Source: Paulownia fortunei (lineage: Eukaryota > Streptophyta > Magnoliopsida > Lamiales > Paulowniaceae). Taken from it: a stretch of 64,000 nt of DNA. Under the pieces are notes generated by a model. That model was not told the origin of the DNA, did not search any database, and saw only the letters and a program-made list of their open reading frames with translations. Where the stretch lies: positions 8,494,001 through 8,558,000 of the forward strand of contig CM033113.1 of NCBI GenBank assembly GCA_019321725.1, given 5' to 3'. The position numbers were made by a program, and so were the translations under genes. Below are positions 13,305 to 27,440 of this stretch, in pieces. Position 1 is the stretch's first letter, and each line of letters opens with the position of its first letter.

Positions 13305-13968
13305 TCTAAGAATAAAAAAATATAAAATTAGTAAGCTGATATTAAATAAATGATCATAATTATAAATGTAGATTATTAAAAATATCTACATTTTTTTAAA
13401 GAGAATATAAGTAAAGAATATAATCCTGCAACTTATATGTATTCATATAAAAAATAAAGAAAAGTAAATGACAGTAATATAAAATAGTTTTAAACTCCAT
13501 ATGGATTTTATATTTATTTGGATTTCATGAAAATTATAAAAAAATATTGCATATAATAAAAACACTAATAAATATATATTTAGGTATCAAAACAATATAT
13601 ATAACTTGCATGAAAACATATTTCAATGTTTTTAACACTAAAAATCAAGTAATTATAATGTATATACTAACGAATAGATATAATATATATATATATATCA
13701 TTAAATAAATAATTTAACCAAAATATTTAAAGTAAACTAAATTGGTATCTAATTAAGCTATTAATCTTAATTATATATATAATATTTATAACAATCATAA
13801 TATGTATACATTTATATACATATATTCATCTAATTGTCCTAATATTAGTTCATACTTAATATTTATAACAAATATGTCACATGTATATAATATAATGAAC
13901 TTATAGATAAATATTACTTAATAATATTACCTTAACTAGAATTCCAAAATATGCGATCGTATTAATAA

Positions 13969-14245
13969 TGTATTGTAAAACTAATGAAATATTAATTTAA
14001 AGTTAAGAATATAGATAATAAGAAATGAAAAATAGAGAAAATAGAGAGAATATTTTCTTTCTCTTATTTTCACTTATGTGTTTTCATTATAAATTTGCTT
14101 TTATTTATAGGTATACAAGATAAATAAATACACCATATAATAATATAATAAATTAAAAAATAAATTGAATATTCATATTTAATTTGACATTTACATGATA
14201 TTGGTAATATATTTTTTTACTTGATTAGATATTTTACTTAAATAT
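13969..14245 (-). repeat. Right LTR (5' LTR of the copia element)
   Basis: This is the diverged partner of 8152-8455, beginning TGTATTG and keeping the same order of blocks. The outer edge near 14245 is uncertain because similarity fades in AT-rich sequence. Confidence 0.75.
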
Positions 14246-14839
14246 CGTGGAATTAAAATTGGATTAGTAGTAAGACTTTGTCTTCATCATTATGATGAAG
14301 AATATAAATAGGATCAGTTTCCAACAATATATTGTGGGCTCTTGACCCTGAACATGCAACTGAATTCTTGATCTCGCAAACTGGACTTTTCGTATTTCGT
14401 CACATCTAGCAACCCGCAACCAGAAGAAGCTGCAGTAGCTTTTACGACGTAAACATTCAATCTAATCAAGGAAGATTGGATGAAAGGATGGAATGGAAAT
14501 ATGGCGACAATGACTAATTTTCATCATCACGTTTGTATTTGACATTACGCTCATGTGTAGTCATCAATAATCGTATCATTTGATTTCGAACTGTTATTTT
14601 CATGTTAATATCGTATAATGATGTCAATAATGTAAGAAAAAAGTGTGTTGCCTTCTTTATATAATAGAAACCAAAAATAAAAAATAAAAAATTGGAAAAT
14701 GGGGAACAAAAAAATTCCAGAATGAGCTGACGGGGAATAGAAACATGTAAGGGAATATGATACATTCCTAGCAGATCTTCTCATGGATCATTGAGCAGGA
14801 CAGTTACTGTGTAAGAGCAAGGACCAGGTTGTCAGCAGA
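14246..14839. other. CDPK 3' flank
   Basis: The DNA between the retrotransposon and the CDPK stop codon holds the probable CDPK 3' UTR. No other gene is seen; a minus-strand open frame at 14514-14765 has no recognisable content. Confidence 0.5.
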
Positions 14840-18526
<3,687 letters not shown>

Positions 18527-20119
18527 TTCTCTCAAATCTAGACCTCACAGAAGAAGAATAAAAAATGGCAAAACAACAAAACCCAGATGAAAATTCCCTG
18601 GAGAAAATGGGATCAGAGCATAAATGGTTGAAAAATATTCGTCTTTTTTTAAAGAAAAGTGTGATGACCAAGGGAGCCCAGCAGGCCAGACGGGGATTTG
18701 AAGAGAATTTGTCAGGACTTTCAACCGAAGGCCTCTTCAAACTTAAGGAGAAAGAATCAAGCAGTCTAAAGGGATAAAAAAGAAGGGTGTTGATTACTTG
18801 TCTTTCTGAAAAGTCTAAACGCTAACTTGGTCAGCCAACCAAGAAGCATTATGAGACAGAAATGAGATCACAACTGGTGCAGATCAGAAGGAGGCAAGAA
18901 GGCGGCTAGTTACGCTGTTATCTGATTTTCGTAGAATATCCCATTTAATATGTATTAAGAACGTGTACGCCTACATTTCAGATCTAGTTTAATACTCTTC
19001 CTCCTCCTAATCTGCTTTATATTTTTTCTTAAACTTTATTACCGATTTTGGATGATAGATGAATTCCTTATTGTATAAGAAAATAAATATTTGTCTATGG
19101 AAAAAGGAAACATAGAATTTTCCAACCCAATACGAGGAAAAGCAGAAATCCCTAGTGACTCGTACATCTTGTATTCTCAGCACAAACTTTTTATCTTTTG
19201 GAGTAGAAAGAAAGATTCGATCTGCAAACATCCTATATCGTATTTGGTTTTTATATCCTGAGCTTTTTCTTTTTGATAAAGAGCATCATTTGCTTTTTAT
19301 TGTGATGTAACTAACTGGAAACATTTGATAAAAACAATGCCTGAGGCATTGATGCATCACTATAATTGGTGCAGCAATTTTCTTGGGAAAAACAAAAATT
19401 GTTTTTTTTTTTTCATTTTAATTGCTTACTGGTAATGGAAGCAAAAGAAGTGGGAATTTTTTTCCTCAAACAATGACATTGATTTTTTTGAATAATAAAG
19501 AGTACAGATGGATAATGCCAATAGGCACTGCCCAATTTGTGAAGCTAAGGATTTAAGATTTTAAGATTTTGAATTTAAATTCTTCTTTAATAGTATAATT
19601 AATTAGTAATTATCATCATAATTTAATAATTATTTATTATTTATTTATTTAGATAGTTTCATTAAAAAAAAAAAGTGAATAACTAGTGAAGCTAAAACAA
19701 GAACCCAATATATATATTGGTGTAGGACATAATTAGGTGTGTTCCAGAAGATTTGTACTTTAATTTTCCATGGCAGGCAACTGCAAATGTCACAGATAAG
19801 GATACGTTGTCCACATGAATGCTGTCTTTATTTTTTGTGGGGCGTAGACTCCTATCCATATTCCCGGCAATTGCAACAAGAAAAGAAAAAAGAAATACAT
19901 AAAACGAGTACGCGGTTTTGAGTAGTGAAACGCACGTTTCTTTCACGAGTGTTACGTGCAAACATTAACCATGTTGTCAAACGAAACCAGTAGTTTCCTG
20001 GAACCAATTTCATGTACATCAAACATTATTGCCATGCTTAAATTTAGGATGTGTATGCCCCAGATGCTACGTTTAGATAACTACGCCTGATAATGTATAC
20101 GAAATGTATATTTTACTAT
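18527..20119. other. CDPK 5' region and intergenic DNA
   Basis: Up to about 18780 this is probably CDPK 5' UTR and proximal promoter. No clear TATA box could be assigned. Beyond that the sequence is AT-rich without a supportable gene. The minus-strand open frame at 19692-19961 has no recognisable domain. Confidence 0.5.
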
Positions 20120-20600
20120 ATATATATATATATGTAAATGAAATGCACATCAAATTTAAACATCTCCAACACGATATTTATTATATGAAAAAAAAATAGT
20201 ATTTCAAGACAAATAATCTATAATAAGTTCCTGTAATTATATTTGCTATGAATTTCTATAACATATATGTATATATGTGAATGAGATGCACGCCAAATGT
20301 CATCTCCAACACCATACTTGTTATATGAAAAAAAAAATTTGTATTTCAAGACAAATAATCTATAATAAATTTCTGTAATTATATTTGTCATAGATTTCGA
20401 TAATCAAAACAGAATTTCGATGATCAAAACAGAATTTCTATAACATATATGTATATATGTGAATGAGATGCACACCAAATGTCATCTCCAACACCATACT
20501 TGTTATATGAAAAAAAAAATTTGTATTTCAAGACAAATAATTTATAATAAATTCCTGTAATTATATTTGTCATGGATTTCGATGATCAAAACAGAATTTC
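20120..20600. repeat. Three-copy tandem repeat, period about 150-172 bp
   Basis: Copies start at about 20120, 20262 and 20434. Each contains the same ordered blocks: a TATATATGT run, GAATGAGATGCAC, CATCTCCAACACCATACTTG, a poly-A run, GTATTTCAAGACAAATAAT and CTGTAATTATATTTG. Copies two and three are nearly identical and 172 bp apart; copy one is more diverged and shorter. The end of copy two also holds a small duplication of ATCAAAACAGAATTTC. The array ends about 245 bases before the stop codon of the RRM gene. Confidence 0.85.
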
Positions 20601-20844
20601 AGGCCTTGTGATATAGCCTACTTCATCGAAAACTCTAATGAAAACTGTAATAATATCAACAAGGGCAGCATGAAATGGAGCCATTTAGCCGAAAAATCCA
20701 TTTCTTAGTATGAAATAAAAATAACTCAAATTTTCGATCTGGCTGTGTTTAACTCGAATTATGCTGATCAGGAAACAAAATTGGGCAGCTGGACTAACGA
20801 GCTCAGACTTGATAATCAATTTTCTATGAAGGTGGCTTATCTCT

Positions 20845-23800
20845 TCAACGAGATTTTGATTTCTCCACAAGGACGATGCGGCCTTCCCATTCAGTCTTGT
20901 CAAGGGCTCTGATTGCAGCATCTGCTTGCTCATCTCTTTCCAAAGTCAAAAACCCAAATCCACGAGAATCTCCAGACCTAGCATGTACAAAAAGGATATT
21001 GAGTTCCAACAATGCAACTAAAATGCAGATTATTTGTCAATTTCCAGTATCTCTTTATATACAAATTTCTCGTTGTGAATCCTCCATCATGTATCATGAA
21101 AGAGAAATGGGAATGGCAGCTTTTAAGATTTATAATTAACACAATTCTAAACACGGAATGTAAGAATACATAGAAAAATGACAGAAAGAATACATGAAAA
21201 GGGAGAATTCATGAATTAAACAGAGCCTCTGCCAAAAGGAGGTTTGAAGATTTTGGGGAATTAAAGATTCACAAATATGCTGGCATCTGATAGTAACACA
21301 ACTGGCATCAATTTCCTTATAATAACTGCAGAAACTATTATTGTCGTCTAACTCATAATTTTTTGTAAAATAATCCAGCTCCATAACAAATTTCTTTTCT
21401 ATCTCCAGCAAAGGAACCACTAATTTCAAAGGACATCAGATTTCTATCAAATGGTTTTAGGAGAAATTTTGCGGAAACTCCAAATAACAAGCAATTAGTA
21501 TGCAGCATCACCTGATGTGTAAAATGCTTATTTACTTCTCAGATTTCCAAAAACCAAATATATTTTGAATTATTTCTATTCCAACCCCACATTGGACTAA
21601 GCTCTCATCAACAGCAAATAATTTCTAATTCAACTTCACTCGCAAAAGAGAATATTGCATTGCCAAATTCTTGAACCCTAAGCTAAAGCTACTCCCCGTA
21701 AGTAAGGGTCCATGTTTGCAAAAGGAAAATTTAGCATCAATATTCATAATTTGCACATAGAAGCCATAAGATAGTCTATATTCTCCATGACTTCAAACTT
21801 GGATTTAATTTTTTAAGAAGAAATTTAAATGATGAACTACAAACTTAAGTTACTGTGAATCAGGATACAGAGATTAGACTTTTGGACTTTCAAAATTAAA
21901 AGGCAAGAAGTTTAATATAAATAGTATGTTTACTTCAAATATACTCAGACTGACATGGTAGTTTGCCAGCACCAGAGGCTGTATCTCTTGAAGGAGAATC
22001 ATTTCAAATGCAAATATAAGAGGCTACCTCACTCAAATTCACAAAGAAAAGATAGTGTTCAAGTATTTTACATGCAATCTAAAATACTAACTGAGAAAGT
22101 GAAAGTATATCTTATAATCTCATAGATAGAGCTAGTGAAGGTACTATATTTAGTTCTGGGTGTAAATACCTCTTGTCACGCACTATACGAACATTTCGGA
22201 CATATCCGAATCTGGAAAACTTCCTCTCCAGATCTTTTTCAGTAGTTATAAAGCTGAAGCCAGCAACAAATAAACTTCGACCCGGTTTGCCCAGTCCAGT
22301 GCTCCTCTCATGAGGTGGTGACCAGTGAGTTCTTCTAGGTGTACTACGAAGAGAATGATAACTTGGAGGAGATCTGCTACTTGGGGAGCGCCTTTTCCTG
22401 AAGTGACGTATGTAAAGTAATGATCATGATTCTGAATGCAAGAGAAGCTATAAATAATTAACTTTTGCTTCTTTCCCTAAATAATAAATGAGAACTGACT
22501 TTCATTTCATTCTGGTATTTTCTACTCTCATTATATAGAAGGAATGATTTCAGATGGTAACAATTCTGAACATACAGGCATAATCAAAGTCAAAGACCTG
22601 GAGATAAAAATTTGTGGTGCATCTTAAATTTAAAAGAATTAAAATGGAGACAAAAATTTATGTAAGTGCATATTCATAAATAGTCCATCACATACCATTA
22701 AAGTCTACCTGCTAAGAAAATATAGACTGAGAATAACAACCATCTTGGATTTGATATGCATTATCAAAAATTGAATACCTCAAAAGCTAGTACTGACATA
22801 TCATATTGTCGAGTATAACTAGAGACAAGATCAAACAACTTAATTGACAGATTGCAATATGAATTTAATCTGCTCTAGCATCTAATACTCTCTTCTGAGC
22901 CTCATGCAGCTAACATACTGCTGAAAATTGAAGCAGTATGTCAAAGCGATACTTATCAGTTTTTTACAGAATATAACCAATACAAACTTATCCATCATCT
23001 AAGGTTTCCCACAAAAAAATCCGAACATGCAGTTAGAAATAAGATCTAAATATGTGGATGAAGCTCATATGGCGGAGTCAAGAAACTGTACACTTGCCTC
23101 AAACAGAATCAAGTCAAAAAAAATAAAATGGATAGGATGGCTGCTGGTTTTCCATGATTTCGAAAAGAAAGACAACCTTGGAGATCTGCCATTGTCTCTT
23201 CTATATGAGGACTTTGATGGAGATTTATTACGATTGCCTCCCTTGCATTCAGTAGCGAAATCCTTTCGTCTGATATGTGATGGAGATATTGACCTCCCTC
23301 GACGCCGATGATTATGGTGTGTGCAATGACTTTTTGGCAGTTCAGGAGCGCGTGTTGAAGAACTATTTTTACTTCTTTGCCTTGAACTCTGAGGCGAAGC
23401 AGAATTCCTATGTCCAATAGGATTGTTGGAACTAAACTCTTTACCAAGATTAGACCTTTCAGCTGACTCATATGGTTGAAAAAGGCATTCCAGTGGCACA
23501 GATACTTTGTGACAGCTGGAAAACTGGCGTGTACACAGAGCTGTTTCCATTTGCTTCTTGTTGCAGTCTCCAGTATATGGAGACCTTGATCTGGACCTCT
23601 TTCCTTTATACATCTCAGTTGATCCAGGTTTCTTCTTGACCGATCTTGAAGAAGATGATAGTGCATGATCTCCTTGGAGAGCAGATTCTCTTTGACTGCT
23701 GAGGGACCTGCCTGCAGAACTATCTGCATGAAATGATCTCTTGTGACAGTCTCCACTACAGGGGGACCTTGAAAGCGACCCGTAATAGTTGAATTTATCA

Positions 23801-25679
23801 TCCAAAGCATGCTTCTGCTTGCCTGGTCCTGACAAAGATGACAGTAGCACTGGACCTTGCAAAGCAAATATTTTTCTCCTCCGAGACAGCTGTTCAGTTG
23901 GAGCTGTATCAAGTGGCCTCTTGTGATGGTATCTAGTATGTGGAGACCTTGATTGAGAACCATTGTGCTGAGGTGTCATCAAAGATCCACATTTATGCTC
24001 GACTGATCTAGAAGAAGATGGCAGTTGTGTAACACCTTCTTCCACAGAAGATACCTTCTGACTTCTGAGAGACCAGTGTGCAGAAGCAGATTCTTCAAGT
24101 GACTTATTGGGGGGCCACCTCTAATATATGACCTTGATCTGGACCTCCTATGATTAGGCCTCTTAGCTGGTCCATCCTTCTGCCTGCATATTCTAGAAGA
24201 AGATGATGGTGGCACCACACCTTGTGAAGCAGATGAGTTCTGACTTTTGAGAGACCGGTGATGAGAAGTTGCGTCAAGTGACCCTGCGACAGAGTTTATA
24301 GGACATGGGGACCTTGATGCATATTTCTCCAGAGATGATTTTGAAGAAGATGACAATTGTGCAAGACCTTCATGTAGAGGACATAACTTTTGACTTCTGA
24401 GAGATTGGCTTACAGGACCTAAGTCAAGTGACATCTGGTTGTAATTCTTACTATGTGGGGGCGACATAGAATAGGACCTATTTCGATAATCCATCTTATG
24501 TATGGAAGAGGATTTCTGTCTCCTAACAGATGACTGCAGAATTTCCCTATCCACCCGGCAATGACTTCTGGGTAATGTAGTAACATGCTCTGCGGGAGAA
24601 TTCTCCAAGTGCTGAGAGATTAGCCTCAACCCATGAGAAGAAGCAGAGATCAATGGCTCAGCATGTGGGTTATGATCCTGGGGAGGAACAGCTTTACCCT
24701 CATTACATTCTTTGGGACTAGGGGTCCGTTTATTTGGGGGACTGGGAGTCTGCTTATTTGAGCTAGCAGACTTTGATACAATTTGATGATTAGGTTGTAA
24801 AGCGGGCAATTCATGAATGCCAGGAGATTGGTAGGAACTGTCAGATATATTTGGTGAACCTAATGCTTCTCTATCTGTATTGGATGATTTATATAGTTCT
24901 AGAGATCTTCCATGGTTTCTCTGATCAAAACGTGAGGGTTCAAACTCTTTGCACCTAGATGGAGAGTTAATCGATTCTATTTTTTCACACTTAGTTTCAG
25001 GATCTCTCAAGTGGGAAACAGGAGAAAAGCACAAATTCTCTATCTGGTGCACTGGAACTTCCTCATCTGTATCTCTATGTACACATTCTGACTGAGCCAG
25101 TTCATTTTGCACTGCCTCTACATAAGCATGTTCACCTATTTCATTATTTGCTGGCGAGGCTGGCTTATCCAATATATACTGCAGGTTGGCATCCTGCATT
25201 GAGACAAGTTCCTGTGGATGTGCAGAAACATCATTCTGAATTTCATGGAAAGTAGACTCTGAATCCATCTGAAAAATGGAATCATGAAAATAGCTGCTAG
25301 ACAGTTTTTCTGTATCGTCATGGTGAAGGTTTTCATTATACTGAATTTGGAACTTCTCTGGATCACCTACAATATCTCTTTCACCCAAAGTGCCATGGTG
25401 GAACCCACTTTGCAGGTATGAACAAAAATTTTCAGAGGGAGATCCAGGAACATCATAATATCTAAAACTAGAAGGAAGTGATGGGAGTTCTCGTTTCTCT
25501 TGCTCACTCAAATCAAGATGAAATTTATCATTTACAGCCGAGTCACTGTAAACGTAATCTTCAGCAATATCTTTGTTCACTACTAAGTCAAGATCTAGAT
25601 CATCTGCAAATGTAGAGTCATCGTCCCTCAAAAAGTCATTTATGTCATCGTATCCATTTTCAGGAGAACCAACATCCAT
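20845..25679 (-). CDS. Serine/arginine-rich protein with C-terminal RRM (one frameshift)
   Basis: Coding exons: 25679-23177, 22397-22170 and 20977-20845. The N-terminal part is acidic (MDVGSPENGYDDINDFLRDD) and the long central part is Ser-rich with RSRSRS and SRSP clusters. The C-terminus is one RRM: SLFVAGFSFITTEKDLERKF (RNP2 region), then SRGFGFLTL (RNP1), ending EWEGRIVLVEKSKSR. This resembles Tra2/SR45a-type RRMs, so a nuclear role in pre-mRNA splicing is inferred. The reading frame shifts by one base at the G-run 24109-24114: frame one is open from 25679 and runs on to 23979, frame two is open from above 24045 to the exon end, and both read as the same protein family. Adding one base gives 955 codons including the stop. 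This is either a sequence error or a real lesion. Exon phases otherwise fit. No named orthologue was recognised. Confidence 0.82.
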
Positions 25680-27300
25680 CCCTGCAGTTAAATGATAAAC
25701 CAAGTGAATTTGAACAATTTCCTACAGGAAATTCAATCAAAATCAAATAGTAACAAAATTACGAAAATTGAAGCTGTAAGCATGTAATCTGAGGTAACAA
25801 AAGACCTGGACAGAAAGACATATTCTTTCTTCCTGAATTTGTTCAAACAACACCAGTAAATCTATCAACATACCTGATACTTTTAGTGAACACAGATAAG
25901 AGTCAATCCTTGCCGTTAAACAACTAAATAGACCATTTAAGTTCTGAGGAAATTATATTATCTTTGTTGTTTATATTTATATGCCCCTTGTTAAGGAAGA
26001 TACGTATAAACTACATTCCTATTGCAGATTCAAGCATGGTGCTACTTGGGAGAGACCTCAAAATAAGTCGGGTTTGCATTTTGCTTCAATATATCTATAT
26101 CTGGATAAAGACTGCCAATCTTGGAGATGTACCTTTTGAGCAATAATAGACTAACTTTATTAAGAATGTACTGTTATCAATCTTCAAAGGGCATTTAAGG
26201 TGCCTAAATTAGCTAAGTTTGGTGATTGTGAATATACCACTTCATGTATGGGTAAACGACTCTGCCTCAGAGTAAAATATCTTATATGCCAAAAGGACCA
26301 ACCAATTACACTGATTGTATACAACTATCTGTACACAAAGAAAACCTTGTAGTTGGTTCAAAACTCAGTTTAGAAACAATTATATACATGTAGCATTGCA
26401 GCTATTGATGCGCGAGCTAAGTGACTAACCATTATAATTATGGAAATTTTAGTAGCAATAGGAAGCAAAACATCATTAAGAGAAGGAAACGGCCATTTTC
26501 CAACTGATTTTTCCCCTAGCAACCAATTCTCACCCAAAAAGTTTATTATTACAGGAATCAGCCTACTGAGCTCAAGCTTATTGAGATAAAAGAGAAAACA
26601 AGTATATCTGATTTTTCCACAAAACCCAGTCACTATTATGCCCAAAGACATGCACATTCATAATCAATTCTTATATTAAGCAAAACTTTACATTGGCAAC
26701 CCAATTTCACCCTTCCGGCATATGCATTCAAATTCCTTGTCTTCATTTTTTTTCGATAACCCGAGCCTAATTGATCACCACAAATGCAGCTACTCTGTTA
26801 TAATTATAGTTCCAAATTTCTCAAATTCCTATAAATTTTACCCAAAAACAAAAAAAACAAAAAAAAGCTGAACACATAATCCGATTGTTCCCATAATGAC
26901 CTAAATTAAATTCCTTTATTACTGAAAAACCAGAATCCGAAAAATCATACAGCTCCATTCTCATCATTCTTCAATATTGCCATGCATGGCACAACTCACT
27001 TTCATGCAATGATAGAAAAGTAAGATTTTTCAAAAAAATTATTGCAAATTTTATTGCCATGCAAGACGCGATATACAATCACAAATCATTGAAATACGGC
27101 AATCAGGATCTCCACGAAAGCAATGTACATTTATAATCGAATTTACGAATGTATAAGCAGAAAATGAACAATTCAATGCAAGTTAAGTATCGAAATTAAA
27201 TAAAAAGCGGTACCTTCATTAAATAAACATTTCGTATCTTGTCAGGGGAATTGCTTCGAGGTCGTTAATGGTGGAAATAAATATTATTATAATAACTAAT
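25680..27300 (-). other. 5' UTR exon and intron of the RRM gene
   Basis: The acceptor CTGCAG|GG lies two bases before the ATG at 25679. A matching donor, GAAG|GTACCG, is at 27213, so a 1.5 kb intron (25682-27213) probably separates a non-coding first exon (about 27214-27300) from the coding exon. No coding sequence is seen in the intron. Transcript data would be needed to fix the 5' end. Confidence 0.5.
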
Positions 27301-27421
27301 GACTGAAAATGCCCCTGTTTTCAGTGTTTTTTTTTTTTTATTTAGTTGGATCTCAGAAAATTATGTATGCAGTTACCGAAAAAGTTTTCGCATCCATTTT
27401 GTATTTTAGTTAATCGGGTTC

Positions 27422-27440
27422 GACGCGCACGTGGCGCGTC
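27422..27440 (-). promoter_or_regulatory. G-box inside paired CGCG boxes
   Basis: The 19-base sequence GACGCGCACGTGGCGCGTC has a 7-bp inverted repeat (GACGCGC/GCGCGTC) around CACGTG. The centre is a G-box (bHLH/bZIP site) and each arm contains an ACGCGC-type CGCG box, the known CAMTA core. It lies about 120-220 bases upstream of the probable start of the RRM gene. Function is inferred from motif and position. Confidence 0.5.

Larger units (their letters stand above)
8152..14245 (-). mobile_element. Degenerate Ty1/copia LTR retrotransposon
   Basis: Two diverged LTRs flank about 5.5 kb in which the minus strand carries gag, protease, integrase, then reverse transcriptase and RNase H, the copia order. 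The reading frames are broken by many stops and frameshifts, so no polyprotein can be made. The left boundary begins TGTTATTTTG; the right end is blurred and I could not identify a target-site duplication or a tRNA primer-binding site. LTR divergence, visible as substitutions and small indels throughout, indicates an old insertion. The element lies between the eIF1 gene and the 3' end of the CDPK gene, in the same direction as the CDPK. The lineage within copia was not determined. Confidence 0.9.

Noticed and set aside
13920..13968. tRNA primer-binding site next to the right LTR
   Set aside because: The minus-strand sequence after the LTR does not resemble the usual TGGTATCAGAGC initiator-Met site; it may have decayed.
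8140..14260. Target-site duplication around the copia element
   Set aside because: AAATA-like words occur on both sides but the right LTR edge is too unclear and the words are common in AT-rich DNA.
19692..19961. Minus-strand open frame of 89 codons with a hydrophobic start
   Set aside because: No splice context, promoter or recognisable domain; composition matches surrounding spacer.
23109..23963. Second long minus-strand frame overlapping the RRM gene
   Set aside because: It is an out-of-frame shadow of the RS-rich exon and shows no domain.
27411..27440. GGGTTCGA as a tRNA T-arm
   Set aside because: No acceptor or anticodon arm can be built around it.
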